Shown here in pieces: positions 1 through 12,364 of a stretch of DNA of 64,000 nucleotides. Every line of letters starts with the position of its first letter. Position 1 is the first letter of the stretch. The DNA lies in contig JAPWDM010000023.1 of the NCBI GenBank assembly GCA_035578155.1, positions 4,910,154 to 4,974,153 on the forward strand, given 5' to 3'. The DNA is from Brachynemurus nebulosus. Taxonomy: Eukaryota; Arthropoda; Insecta; Neuroptera; Myrmeleontidae. Position numbers and translations under genes: made by a program. The notes under the pieces are model-generated. The model was not told the origin of the DNA and ran no database searches. It saw nothing but the letters and a program-made list of their open reading frames with translations.

Positions 1-170
1 ATAACATAGCGAATTTCCATTTACAAAAGTACGTTTTTCTCGGAAACTAGTTGATATAGAGTAATTGTAAATAAAAAAAACCTTTTTTATGACCAAAAAA
101 CCGTAAACGTTTTCACGAAATTTCTTAAAAATAAGATGTCTCGTTCTTGAGTTATCGTGCGGACACTTAG

Positions 171-253
<83 letters not shown>

Positions 254-345
254 TTACTATATTTACTAAGTGTCCGCACGATAACTCAAGAACGAAACAT
301 CTTATTTTTAAGAAATTTGGTAAAAACGTTGAAAGTCCAAAATTA
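1..345 (-). repeat. (TA)n-bearing transposon-like repeat, copy A
   Basis: The window opens inside a dispersed repeat that recurs at 1.8, 2.2, 43.4, 44.1 and 58.9 kb. The first 80 bases nearly match 44644-44720. A (TA)n tract at about 174-245 is flanked by inverted arms (about 118-172 and 253-320) containing GTGTCCGCACGATAACTC. Two half-elements are therefore joined head to head around the microsatellite. No coding capacity; tyrosine/isoleucine-rich frames here are translated TA repeats. Confidence 0.8.
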
Positions 346-364
346 TTGAATGATATTAGTAAAT

Positions 365-530
365 AAAACACTTTACTTTGCAAAATACCACTTTTATTGA
401 ATATAAAAACTTATTACTGAATATAAATATGACCATTCTCAAACACGTTTGAGAATGGTCATATAAACCGAAACATGTCATAAGAGTTTTTATATTCAAT
501 AAAAGTGCTATTTTGCAAAGTAAACTGTTT
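365..530. repeat. Hairpin element (inverted repeat)
   Basis: Arms of about 48 bp contain CTTTACTTTGCAAAATA on the left and its inverse on the right. Inside lies a perfect 16-bp palindrome with a 2-base loop (429-462, ATGACCATTCTCAAAC). Related arm sequence occurs near 7200-7260 and 46605-46630, so this is a dispersed hairpin-type MITE rather than a gene-specific structure. Confidence 0.7.
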
Positions 531-557
531 TTAATTACTAATATCAAATATGGAATA

Positions 558-1802
558 CAGTGGCGATGCGTAGGAGTAGACAAGGGAGACAGTGTCTCCC
601 CAAAAAAATTAATTTCATAAAATTTAAAATCCTCTAGAAAATTTAAAATAATTACGTTTTATAATATTGGCCATTTTCAATACATTCACATTTTCAAATA
701 AAACGTATATATGAATATATAATATATATACGTTTACATCCATATACAATAATATATACATATAACCTGAAAAATATGAGCCTCTGTGGTCACAAGATAA
801 GTTACAAGCACGTTACAGATCTATTTAAACCCAAAAGACATTTTTATTTTTGTTTATCCTGACTCTGCATGTATGTGTGACAACTACCCATTTACACATT
901 CACACACACACAGTCTGCATGTATGTAGTATTTTCCAATATTTTTACATCATTATTACTCAAAAACTAAGAAAGATTTTGGAATAATTTTTTCTTATCTA
1001 TATGTAAAATGTAGTATTCTTCTAATAGTGCAAAAATTATCAAAATATATTCAGTACTTTTTAAATAATAATAAAAAAACTGAAACAATAATATCTATTT
1101 CTATGCAGTGCCAAGGTAGACACTACGATGGTTGTCTCCAGTACAATACGTATGCGACGTATGGCTTTGGTTACTGGTATATACACGTACACATACCAAC
1201 AGTCTATAATGTCTATAGTCTATATTGTTTCCTACATAAAATTCAAATATTTTTGTTAGTTAATTGCTAGTTGGTTCAGTTCAGTTTTTTTATATTTTTT
1301 AATTAATTTTAGATTTTGTTGTTTATTATTTAAATATTGGAACCTTTGAATACAATTTGTATTTATTTTCAATTGGTTTTTCTTTACTGTCTGTTTAAGT
1401 TTGTTACATTAAAAGTTTTAATTTTTTCCCTTTTTTCTTTAGAAATAATAAAATATGAATCTAATTTAAAAACTACAATATATCTAAGGGACTAATTTCA
1501 GAACTACTTATTTTAAAATTTTAAATTTTTGAAGACCTTTAATTCAGATTAATCGCAAAACAAAACAAAAATTTTAATATCTTTTCCTCTTAGCGCAGTA
1601 GGCACCAATGGCTGGTCAAAAATTTCGACATTTTTATTTTACAATCAAAGTGCGGAGTCAGAAGGTCTGTTATAGAAAAACACTTTAATAAGGCTGAGAA
1701 AGACTACAGATTTCGAAATAAAAATAGAAAATAAGTCTATTTAAAAATATTATGGTAAAAAAAGACTGTCTCCCCAGGTAATAATTTCACGCGTCGCCAC
1801 TG
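558..1802. mobile_element. hAT-type element, 8-bp TSD ATGGAATA
   Basis: The termini begin CAGTGGCGATGCG and end CGCGTCGCCACTG. They are flanked by the identical 8-bp duplication ATGGAATA (550-557 and 1803-1810). An 8-bp TSD with a CAGTG-type end is diagnostic of the hAT superfamily. GGAGACAGTGTCTCCCC occurs subterminally on the left and its inverse near the right end. No transposase is visible in 1245 bp, so it is non-autonomous. It interrupted a repeat resembling 8347-8400. Confidence 0.87.
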
Positions 1803-1845
1803 ATGGAATACCATAAAGTAACGCTCAAATCTATTAAAAATATTG

Positions 1846-2103
1846 AATGAATTCCTTAGCCAGACACGGCTGATGCCGGAAACATGGTTTTTTGCGAATT
1901 TTTCGTGAAAAAAACTAGTTTTTGCCAAGGTTTTCCCAAATTCAAAAGTCTGCAATATTTTTTTACACCATTGGAAAGAGGAGAAAAATTACATAAAAAT
2001 GGTTTTTAAACCATTATTCTACGTAACCTGCCTTCGTAAAACTAATTATTGTAAACGGAAATTCGCTGTTATGCAGGATGCTGCGACAGGGGTATTCCAT
2101 TTT
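1846..2103. repeat. (TA)n-bearing repeat, copy B (fragment without TA tract)
   Basis: Family segments include AGCCAGACACGGCTGATGCC and a terminus reading GGAAATTCGC followed by GCAGGATGCTGCGACAGGGG. The TA tract and the other half are missing, so this is a truncated copy next to copy C. Confidence 0.7.
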
Positions 2104-2159
2104 TTGAAGTGGTACCTCCTTTGAAGTGGTCCAGAATTGTCCAAATCCTACTACTAACT

Positions 2160-2417
2160 TTTTTTTCTTATTTTCTCAAAAACTAGCTAACCTAGAATAA
2201 TAGTTCAAAAACCTTTTTTATGTGATTTTTTTCCGTCTTTGCAATGGTGTAAAAAATGTGGCAAAAACTTTTAAATTATAGCAAATTTTGGCAAAAAACT
2301 AATTTTTTGCAAGAACAAAAACCATGTTCCTGGCATCCGACGTGTCTGGCTGAAGAACTCATCCAATTTTTGGACTTCCAGCGTTCTCACCAAATTTGCT
2401 GATACATAAATACATAC

Positions 2418-2478
<61 letters not shown>

Positions 2479-2516
2479 TATGTATATATGTATATATGTA
2501 TATATATATATATATA

Positions 2517-2567
<51 letters not shown>

Positions 2568-2568
2568 A

Positions 2569-2639
<71 letters not shown>

Positions 2640-2765
2640 TAGTGAATGTTATTTTTGAGTTCTAGGGACCTCAAAACAAATTTCTGCCATAGTCCGGGGC
2701 TCAAGTCGCGTCATGACACCGGCTGTAATAGCTGAATTTCCAGATTGGAAATTCGCTAAAAAATA
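2160..2765 (-). repeat. (TA)n-bearing repeat, copy C
   Basis: This is a near-complete copy in the inverse orientation to copies D and E. It contains the block GGCATCCGACGTGTCTGGCT, a (TA)n tract at about 2409-2635 with TATG interruptions, a block TAGGGACCTCAAAACA and the end GGAAATTCGCTA near 2745. The inverse of that end closes the other side of the family, so the elements carry short terminal inverted repeats around AGCGAATTTCC. Confidence 0.78.
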
Positions 2766-4075
2766 CGCTGCCAGTGGGGTGTGGCATACAGCTTCCTCGT
2801 ACTCGTAATAGTTTTTTATACAATATTTAAAGTGATTTTGTGCTTAACTGCTTCTTTAATTTTTTGTATTTTATCATATAATTAAAGCGATGCTTGAAAT
2901 TAGAATAACTTTAAGGTACAAAATTTCCTAGTTTCTCGTCAAGTATATACCCTGAAATTATAGTTTAGCCATACAGTTCATGAAAATTGCTTGTGACTCA
3001 AAATATTCAAAGGCTAAATTATAAAATAATATCAAAATATACTTTACAGACTAAGCTCCAAATACTCTCAAAATTTGAACGAAGTGGAACTAGTAGCAAG
3101 AAAGGTATCCACATTTAATGGGATATTGTGGCAGCGCAGTGGGCCGTGGCTACCATTACTCTGATTGCGAAGAAATTCGTAGGGGACCAACTAAGAACAA
3201 AACCGCATAATTTCTAAAAATTTCATAAAAAATAATCAAATAGTCTAGAAGTTATGCCACTTGGTGCGAATTAATACCTAAATGGAATGTCACGATAGTG
3301 GCGTCGCTAGCGTTACTTAAATTTTGATAAAATTCGTAAGGGACCATTTAGAAACCTAACTGCATCATTTCTGAAAATTTCATTAAAAACAATCGAATAG
3401 TTCAAAAATTATGCCACTTGGTGCAATCTGGCGACACACGGACGGATAGACAGACACCAACCGGAAGCAATAAACAAACATAAACAATAGTTTTTTAACC
3501 GACTTCAAAATCAAGGAGGTTCTCAATTCAACCCGTATGTTTTTTTTATGCATGTCCACCGATTTCTCTCACATTTCTGGACCAATTTATGCCATTCTTT
3601 TTTTGGTTAGTAGATAAAGCTCTCCAGGTGGTTCCATAAAAATTTTATTAGCATTGGTCGAGTAATTTTTTAACTATCTTCAATAATATGAATAATTATG
3701 GTAATTTTAAAATTTTTATAATAATTATGCAAAATTATTTACTTTAAAAATTATAGTAATATATTTTTAAATTTATCTTGATCTAATTATTCTAAAAATA
3801 ATTTTCTGACAATATCTAATTTAAGAAGTTCTTTAATGACTCGAAAAATTGGTTAATTTTCAATGATTTTTATTTTCCTAGTAATTATTACTTTGAACAC
3901 TATTTTTGTTCCAAATTTCAAAGCTGTCAGTGAGTGCCCAAAATTATGATTTTTGGACAATGAAATTTTTGAAACTATTCCACTTAAACGTACGAAATTT
4001 GGAATATTTCTTCTTTTAAGTAATTATCACTATAAGGGCTAATAAGCATTGTCACAGCATTGTATAAAATTATGC
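2766..4075. other. Gene-free spacer with diverged repeat units
   Basis: No credible coding sequence. Two diverged units of roughly 160 bp (about 3170-3260 and 3340-3430) share AAATTCGTA(A/G)GGGACCA and ATTATGCCACTTGGTGC. At 3498-3670 lies a sequence starting TTTTTTAACCGACTTCAAAA, whose first part recurs in the hairpin at 4.1 kb. Confidence 0.5.
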
Positions 4076-4323
4076 TATCATAAAGCTTTTTTAAAAAAAC
4101 CGACTTCAAAAAGTAAAAAATAATTAATAGCAGGAATTTTGAAGTCAGGCGGTGTGTCGTATAAAAAATTTCGATCAGATGTTCTTGCAAAATTTATAAA
4201 TTCTTTAAGATCTACATTTTTTTATACTATAGTATACTATAGTACACCGCCTGACTTCAAAATTCCCGCTATTAATTATTTTTTACTTTTTGAAGTCGGT
4301 TTTTTAAAAAAGCTTTTATGATA
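4076..4323. repeat. Long hairpin (foldback MITE-like)
   Basis: Arms at about 4076-4155 and 4241-4323 are near-perfect inverted repeats. They begin TATCATAAAGC, contain AACCGACTTCAAAAAGTAAA and end at CAGGCGGTGT, with a loop of about 85 bp. Short reading frames on both strands come from the palindrome itself. No TSD was identified. Confidence 0.75.
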
Positions 4324-5487
4324 TTAAAACTTTTTAAGCCAAAACAAAAAACTACGATGTTTTTCATGATGTACTAATAATTAAGAATCGAAAAATAATT
4401 ACCAAAAACGTCGACTGTTCGAGTTTTTAAACGAATTTTGGAAAATTTTGAGAATCTTCATAATTCAAATCGAAAAGTATAGAGAGGTGATAGGTATTTG
4501 CGGTATTCGTTTAGTAAGAAGAAATTATATCGATTTTAATTGATTCATTATGTTTTAAATTTTCCAGCATAATTTCAAGTAATTTAAATTATTTTGAACA
4601 ACTGGGAAATTGGGTTTTTATTACCTAATTTAAGACCCATAATGTAAAAATCTGATGTTATTAGTGCATATGATAGCATAATTTTTTACAGTATCCTACT
4701 AGAAAAAACATATTTTCTCTTATGTTCATATTAAAATTAAAAAATTAAAAAAATACTTTAAGTGTTTATTTAACTTGTAGATAAGTATATTTAAATGAAC
4801 TTTCAGTCTTTTGATCAGATTAACCAGATCAAAACCAGTAATGAAAAAAAACACTTTAGTTTAATAAAAACCGTAATAGCAAATAGAAAAAGAGTAATCC
4901 ACTTTAAAAAAAGTACTTGTAATATTTAGAATATGTACCAAAAATAAATAAAATTAAAAGTATTTCTACTTTTATCTGAATAAAAAGACAAAAATTAGCA
5001 TTTGTAACAGAATTATTTAATTTAAAATATTTAACTCCTTTAAAAACAACACGCCAAAAGCTATGTATCCATTTGTCATATTTACAGGTAAATGTAATTG
5101 AAAGAAATATTATTATATCTCTTAGAAAATAATTTTTTTAAAGATTATGTTAACAGTGAAGTTTCTCTCTTGTGCATAGAAATCAAAATTTATTATAGGT
5201 ATAGACACGGCTCAAATTACGTCACCAGATTTGACATATTTGTAAATTTTGAAAAAGTTTTGGAATTAGTGACAAAATTGTTGTTATAATATATTGCTGT
5301 TATGCAATTATCTCGCATATACCTACACATTTTTCAAACTAAAATTTTAAAATAATTTAATGGTTTAATTCCCTTCACTTTATATGGAAAAAAGTGAATT
5401 TCGAGTTACTTTCGTTTTGACTTACAGGCACATAATTTGAAAGCCTAATATGTCGTAAGTGTATGAAGGCTGCTTCTGTATTTGTAC
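4324..5487. other. A+T-rich spacer, nothing recognisable
   Basis: Low-complexity A+T-rich sequence. A possible 63-codon frame at 5098-5289 has no recognisable motif and a composition expected from random A+T-rich DNA. Confidence 0.5.
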
Positions 5488-5952
5488 TAGTGATATCGAG
5501 CCAAGGGAAGTCGATTAATCGGCTAAAATTGTTTTTCAGACAAAGTTAGTCATTAATCGAAAATATCGAGCACACAATAGTCGACTAACCGACTAAATTT
5601 TTAATCGAATTTGATAATTGGGTAAGCTATGTTATTCTTTCAAAAACGATTTTTTGAATTTAATTATTGACTTTTAATATTTTTTTTTTCTTAAAATAAA
5701 GAAGAATGTCACCATGTACTAATCACATAAAAGGGAAAAATCATATAAATAAATAATTTCCTAGTTTCTACTTTTTGGAGTCCAATAAGTAATACAGAGA
5801 AATTATTATTAAATTAGTCGTTTTTAGTCATTTAAAAAAAAATTAATCATTTTTCATTTAGTTGTGGGTAAAATAGTCGACTAAAGAACGACTAAATGTA
5901 AACAAAATTAGTCGACTAAACCGACTAATCGATTAATCATCTGACATCACTA
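5488..5952. mobile_element. hAT-type MITE with GTCGAC/ATCGAT clusters, TSD ATTTGTAC
   Basis: The element starts TAGTGATATCGAG and ends TCTGACATCACTA, between identical 8-bp duplications ATTTGTAC (5480-5487 and 5953-5960). Both subterminal regions are packed with TAGTCGACTAA and TTAATCG motifs. It is structurally like the elements at 20006-20746 and 28754-29730. There is no transposase in 465 bp. Confidence 0.88.
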
Positions 5953-6952
5953 ATTTGTACAAACATTTTATATAAATATGCTATCTCTTGTCTCCTATTT
6001 CAAATCACGAAATGTACAACGCTCGTTGAATTAATTTAAAAAAAGCAAGAGTTACGAACCTATTTAAAAATTGAATATCCACCTCACATATGAAGGGGTC
6101 GCTTTCATGCATGTAACACAACATTTTATACACGTGGCTTGGTGAGTGCGAACACGTGTGTTGAGTTAAGATCACGCGACCGGCCGATTAGCTCTCCTTT
6201 CCACTCCCCTCACATATTAAATCCCTATTTTAGTTGTGATATTATGTAAGAGAACGTCAAGATGGATTATGACCCCCCACTCCCCACTCCCTCATTCCTC
6301 CGCCACTGCCCTATTACTTACCTCTTCGGTGAATTCATCATCAAAAGCCTCACTATTAAGTTTAGAAAGCCACACATGCGAACGTTAGTAAGTAATTTTC
6401 ATCTTTTAAGTATTAAGTATAAGTATATAGGGTATATAGCGCAGCAGTTATGGCAGCCACCAAATGTTCTACACCAGTTTATTTCACATGATACATACAC
6501 ACGTCATGTAACATAACCTTACTAAATATCACCCATATAAATGTACACTGTACACTAAATTCCAATAAAAATCGATCATCTTCAACTTTGGTATTTTTTG
6601 ACAGGTACTGTAACATATATCTACCTAGCTGGTATCTCTAAAATGGTCAAAAAAATTTGCAAGAAAAAGATCAAATTTGGAAATGCTTAAAGTTGAGTTA
6701 AATTAGTTGGAAATGTCAGAGAATATCGAAATTTTTTAACACTGTACAATAAAATATGTAGTTTGTTTAATCCAGCATTGCCACTATCGCAAAAAGTAAA
6801 AATAATTAATCTTACAAATTTGAGACTTAGTATTCGAAAAAAGGTAATAATTATATTTTTTTGCAATTTAAATCGGAATGTTGAAAGATAAAATTTAAAA
6901 TAGCTACGTTGTAAAAAATATATACCCTGTTTCAAATACAATTTTGATCATG

Positions 6953-7143
6953 AGTGAAAGTTAAAAAATTAAATAATTCTTATATTCAAAACAAATCAAT
7001 GTTCTATTCGTTTCTAAAAACAAAGTGCAATTTTAAAATTTACGTAAGTGCAATAATGAAAGAGATAAAGCCAAAAAAACGGAAATTATTTAAATTCATA
7101 AGTTATGAAGCATGGTTAAATTTAACTGAAATGGGACATATTT
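6953..7143 (+). repeat. Dispersed repeat, copy 1 of 3
   Basis: It matches the inverse of 11990-12160 and of 19880-19990. A diagnostic stretch is AATAATGAAAGAGATAAAGC. A short frame (6954-7145) with a lysine-rich end reads through it, but the other copies do not preserve one, so I do not call a gene. Confidence 0.65.
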
Positions 7144-9037
7144 AAAATAGTATTTAATAGTGGAAGTGTCGGATATAAATTTCATATATAACATGGTAAC
7201 AATAAATAAAATACTTAACTTTGAAAAAATACCACTTTTATTTAATTAATTTGTGATATGTTTCACTCCATAGGTACATATTATCATTGTCAAACAAATG
7301 AAAATTATTCAAAATTTCATGTCAATATACTAAATTATATTCTATAAAAAGGCAGTAGTAGTGGATGGAAATAGTATTTTACAATATAAGTTCGGTAAGT
7401 TGCTTTTACTAATCGAGGAAATGTTGCGAAAACGAGACCCGCAGGGTCGAGTTTTTGCAATTTTCGAGATCAGTAAATGCACTTAACGCATCGTGTATTG
7501 TATAATATTTTTTGCACGATCGATTTAAAATAATTAAAGAATAAAAATATATTAAATAAAAAATAAAATTCGGATAATACAGGTGAAATTTATATTTCTA
7601 TGTTATGACATAGAATGCTATGAATAAATATTATAAATATTTACAGCAACTAATACGAATCTTTGTAGTGACAATTGACAACTATATTTGTAAATAAAAA
7701 ATTAAGTGTCAATATTTAATTGGCGTGAATAGTTTTTTTGAATTTTCTATTAAAAAAATTGAAGGAAAATAGTTTGTTAAATTATAATATTAGTGAGAAT
7801 AACGAAATTGATGAAGCATTTTATTTTTGGCTGCAAATTTATTCTCGTAAAATGAAAGAAAGATTATGAAAACCACAGAAAATTTTAATGATTGAACGAC
7901 CTTTTGAAATGTCAATAAAATATGAAGACTAATGCCAATAATAATAATAATATTAATGTGCAAACTAGTGAAAATTTTCATATTAATCGATTTATTTTCC
8001 TAATTGTTCAAATTGTTCTTTTAATTTCAATATAAATAAATAATTACAATCATTGTTGAGCTAATTTCACTTACCACACTCCTATTCACTTACCACGCAT
8101 CTATTTCACTCATTTCACTTACCGCACTGTTATTTTTTTGTTTCCATGGATATAAACAAACATTCGGGAAATGTAATTTACCAGCATTGTCAACAGCATC
8201 GGTAAATGCATAAAAATACACGATCGTGCAAAAAAGTAGTATACATTATAGGACACGAAATTTTATGTAATTTTCATTTGTTTGAAAATGATTACATAGA
8301 TCGAAATTATCGCATAAAGTGCCGCGTAAAGTTTTTTATTTATTGTTAACAAATATGGAGTAGGTACCATAAAGTAATGCTCAAATCTGTTAAATTTTTA
8401 GTAAATTTGAAACTCTTGATTTTGATTTGATTTCGATCTTAAAAAGATATATTTTCTGTAAATAAGTAGTTTGTAATATTTAAAAATATATTACATAGTA
8501 CAGTAAAACTTGTATATACAGTAAAATATAAATGATTACGTTGTACTTCATTGTGAATGTAAGTAGTAAATAATCACGCGTGGCTGATTTGACACCTCGT
8601 GGGAGCGTGACATCTGTTGACCACACAGTGAACTATATATAGTAAATATAATATTATGTAGTAACATTTGAAAATTAATCTATTACAAATTACATCATTA
8701 AACTCTCCCTGAGTGGAAATCTCTCATTCTCTGTTGTGGCCCCCTTAATTTCTATGTCATGATCAAAAAGTTATGCATAATAGAACATAACGCAACTGTA
8801 GAGCTCAACTGTCTCATCCAACACTCGAATATTCGAATACCTACCACCTTCTCCTGTGAGATGATACACTGTAATAAATTTCTACAATATATACATTTCC
8901 ATTATCATATAGTTTATTAAGAATGAAATGGTTATTTTGTGAAAATAAACATGTTATGTATAGGTGAAATTATCTACAATTGGTCTGACGTCATTAAAAA
9001 ACGAAACAAAAGTAGACGTACAATTTTTTCTTACTAC

Positions 9038-9330
9038 TAGTTGCGGCCCGCGGTTTCACCCGTGTAAAACTATCAAAAATTCTTTTTTAATGTTCACCTA
9101 CGTTATATAAGCAACTCCAGTGTAAAATTTCGTCCTTCTGAATCAAACAGTTTCGGTTGTGCGTTGTCTGGCAGTCATCGTTAAAGATTTATTAAATAAG
9201 ATATTATTTATTTTAATAGCCATAGTAACATATTTTTATATATCTCTAACGACGAATTTACATGCAAATTTCATTCTTCTAAGCCCAACGGTTTAGGCTG
9301 TACGTTGTCTGTCTGTCAGTCAGTCAGTGT
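9038..9330. repeat. Dispersed repeat with CTAGTTGCGGCCCGCG terminus
   Basis: It starts CTAGTTGCGGCCCGCGGTTT and contains two diverged copies of a block (CGTTGTCTGGCAGTC and CGTTGTCTGTCTGTC). The right end of the repeat at 25740-26320 (GTCGCGGGTACAGCTAG) looks like the inverse of this terminus, suggesting one family. The class (RTE-, SINE- or Helitron-derived) cannot be decided here. Confidence 0.4.
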
Positions 9331-10103
9331 TAGAAATTTATTAAGTAGATAGTTACTCTAATATAAAAATAACAAAAAGGAATAGAGACAGAAAATTTTG
9401 GTAGTCTAATTTTGATTAATGTGTTGTATTTGTTTAATGACGTCAGACCAAGTTCAGTTAATTTCACCTATAGCTGACACTAACTGTAAACTTTTATCAT
9501 ATTCATTCAATAAGGTTGGTTTGCTACGAAAAAAATAATAAAGTCAGTTAAATCCCATAGCGATTAGGAAGCCCATTGTTACTACGAATGAAAATTATAC
9601 CAAAAGTTTAAGATTCTACATATTAAATAAGTAAAACGAGCACTGTGGATGGACGAAGGAGGCGATGAGTCCAACCTGACACATGTATCAAGATATCTAA
9701 AAAAATAATAGCGTATCTTTTGTCTAACAAGGGAAAAAAAAGAAGTTTGATATATTTCTTTACAAGTGCAATTCGTATTTTAATTTTTTTCTCTTTATGT
9801 TTTTGTACTAAAATGAAATAAATTACACACGTGTTACAAAAGTAAATTTGTTTAAGTATATATATCAAGGAAGCTTAGGAATGACGCAGATGCGTTGTTG
9901 AAAAGAAAGAAAATTAGTAGTAAAAAAGAGTAAAATGGATAATTATTATTAACCTAAAATCGGATGATATCTGGTAACACCACATTAAATAAAACGTGAT
10001 GGGAAATTAAAAAATACAGAGAAGTCATATTATATAAATAACTTATAGAATCGCAGTTCAGTGCAAAATACTCCCAACGATAACGGAAATATTTCCGGAT
10101 TGG

Positions 10104-10452
10104 TATAGAAATGCTCTAACCTTACTACTTTCGGTACAGAACTGCTGTACTCTTATTACTTTTGGTACAGAATCACTATAACCTTACTACTTTTAGTACA
10201 GAATCGCTATAATCTTACTACTTTTGGTACAGAATCGCTGTACCCTTACTACTTTTGGTTCAGGATCACTGTAACCTTACTACTTTTGGCATAGAATCGC
10301 TATAATCTTACTACTTTGGATACAGAACCGCTGTACCCTTACTACTTTTGGTTCAAAATCACTGTAACCTTACTACTTTTGGCATAGAACCGCTGTAAGA
10401 TTATTATTTTTGGTATAGAACCGCAGTAACGTTACTACTTTTGGTATAGAAA
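10104..10452. repeat. Minisatellite, about 31-bp unit, about 11 copies
   Basis: Head-to-tail units follow the pattern ACAGAATCGCTGTA then CCTTACTACTTTTGGT. Differences between copies are mostly substitutions with constant spacing. No reading frame runs through the array. Confidence 0.88.
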
Positions 10453-10776
10453 TTTGATGAATAAAATTACTGAAGAGATAAATCGATTTTGACTAACGGT
10501 AGGTCCGAAGTAATTTATCTTCAGTCTTAGAAAATATCTTTCTCTAGATACAATGGTAATAGTTTACTTGATAAAGTTAATATAGCTTTCAGATTAGTAA
10601 CAACATTTTAATACAATTCAAATAAATTACATATACATATTTGTAACGGCATTGCTTACAAACGACTTTTAAGCACATATCGCTCAACTGCTTGCAAACA
10701 AATGCTTAAAAACGAGCACAATTTTGTTAGCTTGCTACAAAAGTCGGTCAAATAACTAGAGATATATACACATATA

Positions 10777-11634
10777 GGGGAAGGCTCGCTATAGTGGCCC
10801 AGGCAGGTAAAGTGGTCACCAGTAGTTTGCAAATGAACTAATAGCTGTCATCTCTTGTTATTTAGTTTAAATTATAGATTGACAGTTTACATAGTGTCAC
10901 GGTGCATGTCAACTCGTTAGGTGTTACTTAGAAAATTTTATTTAAAAAAAAATATTTCTTGTGCCCTCTGATCTAAGGTAAGTACTTACAAATATTGTAT
11001 AAAATACATTGTATTATGAATACTTGGTTTTTGTGAATATTCTCTGTGTCTGTTGTAGTTCTGAAGTAATTAATTTTATAATAAACAATTATGAATCATA
11101 CGTTGGGGTGGAACTTATTTCAGTTTTCCTATTTTACTTAGTTTCGGGTAATGTGGCCCACTATGTATAAAGGTAAAGTGGCCCAGTGGATCTAGTAGTG
11201 GTACCAGAATTGTGGCCGGAATCAATAGCAGAAGATGGCTGAGTACGATGTACGATATGCAAAAGATGTGTCTATGAAGTCTGCTTTGGTTGCAATGAGG
11301 AAGATGGCGATTTTTCTTGTGAGTTTTGTTTTAAAAATAAATAGTTACCATCTGAGTACTTTGGATAATTAAAAATTGTTTTTATGATTGCTAACTAGTA
11401 GCAAATTGTAATATTTTTGATTAAAAATTGTAATTTCATTTAAAAATTAAAAAGTCAGTTTTAATCTATGTTAACTTTTAATATTAATAATACTATACCA
11501 CTTTACCTACCCAAGGTGGGTAATGTGGTCATTTTGTCACTTTCTTACTTTTGTCAGAAATATCAATTAATTAAAACCGTTTAGAAAATATATCAATTCA
11601 AACCTTAGGGTGGCCACATTGCCCTACCTTCCCC
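10777..11634 (+). mobile_element. pogo/Tigger-like element, TA TSD
   Basis: The ends GGGGAAGG and CCTTCCCC are each flanked by TA (10775-10776, 11635-11636). Internal motifs GTGGCCCA, GGTAAAGTGG and TAATGTGGTC recur near both ends as subterminal repeats. A Cys-rich transposase remnant (11219-11344) remains inside. TA duplication, these ends and a C-terminal finger suggest a pogo-type Tc1/mariner relative, but most of the transposase is deleted. Confidence 0.65.
11219..11344 (+). pseudogene. Cys-rich C-terminal remnant of a pogo-like transposase
   Basis: After an in-frame TGA (11240-11242) the frame reads VRCTICKRCVYEVCFGC, then an acidic stretch, then FSCEFCF, ending at TAG (11342-11344). 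The CxxC...CxxC...CxxC spacing with an acidic linker resembles the PHD-like finger at the C-terminus of some insect pogo-type transposases. The TGA falls where a tryptophan often precedes the finger (family knowledge, from memory). The catalytic domain is absent. It could be an unrelated zinc ribbon, but its place inside a TA-flanked inverted-repeat element favours transposase origin. Confidence 0.5.
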
Positions 11635-11989
11635 TATGCGTACATATATTTCTATTTTACCGACCTTGGTAGCAACCTAAGTGTGCTCGTTTTTAAACAT
11701 GTGCTTAAAAGCCGCTTGTAAGCAATGTCGATACGAATAGGCCCAATATTACAATAATTATTTGTAAAATTGTGTTTGTTAAATGCTAAATTCCACGACA
11801 AATTTTGATTTCATTAAATAAATTAGTATCGTCTTTCAAAGGTCACATTTAAGTTTTCTATTTTACAAAATCCGCTTTACACAGTCCTCGAGCCCACCCT
11901 AGTAAAAGCTACAATATTTTTAATCGTAGTCTTCTGGAATATTTTTAATGTAAAGAGAATTTAAATATGGTCCATTTCACTTAAATTTA

Positions 11990-12160
11990 ACCATCATTCA
12001 TCACTTTAAATAATTTCCGTTTTCTTAGCTTTATCTCTTTCATTATTGCACTTACATAAATTTTAAAATTGCAGTTTGTTTTTAGAAAAGGATAAAAGAT
12101 TGATTTGTTTTGAATATAAGAATTATTTAATTTTTTAACTTTGTCTCATGCTTAATTGTA
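11990..12160 (-). repeat. Dispersed repeat, copy 2 of 3
   Basis: Inverse copy of 6953-7143, recognisable by GCTTTATCTCTTTCATTATTGC and CAGTTTGTTTTTAGAAAAG. The sequence continues A+T-rich and gene-free to 13.3 kb. Confidence 0.65.
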
Positions 12161-12364
12161 TCTGAAACGGGGTATACATAATTTCTTAGAATTATTCTAT
12201 GACTATTCGTTTTTATGATTGCTTTAACTTCATTTCCTTCAAAATTCGAACACTCAATTATATCTAAAATTTTCAAAATGTCCCTATAACAATATTTAAA
12301 ATGATATATTATCCATAGCATAATATATTTATATGAAAACTATTAAATATGAAGCGTTTGATTA

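Larger units (their letters stand above)
5961..10103. other. Gene-free 4-kb spacer with dispersed repeats
   Basis: No supported gene. It holds a member of a three-copy repeat (6953-7143), inverted segments around 7286-7325 and 8258-8300 that share CAAACAAATGAAAAT, sequence near 8347-8400 matching the flank of the hAT element at 1803, and a dispersed repeat at about 9038-9330. The remainder is anonymous A+T-rich DNA. Confidence 0.5.
10641..11735. repeat. Foldback element split by a pogo-like element
   Basis: Arms at 10641-10770 and about 11650-11735 are imperfect inverted repeats sharing GCTTACAAACGACTTTTAAGC and GTGCTCGTTTTTAA. The TA-flanked element 10777-11634 occupies the loop, so it inserted into an older foldback sequence. 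Confidence 0.6.

Noticed and set aside
2396..2665. Open frames coding long Tyr-Ile repeats over the TA tracts (also at 157, 43540, 44194, 56918, 59053)
   Set aside because: They are simple translations of (TA)n microsatellites with no conserved start, stop or flanking coding signal.
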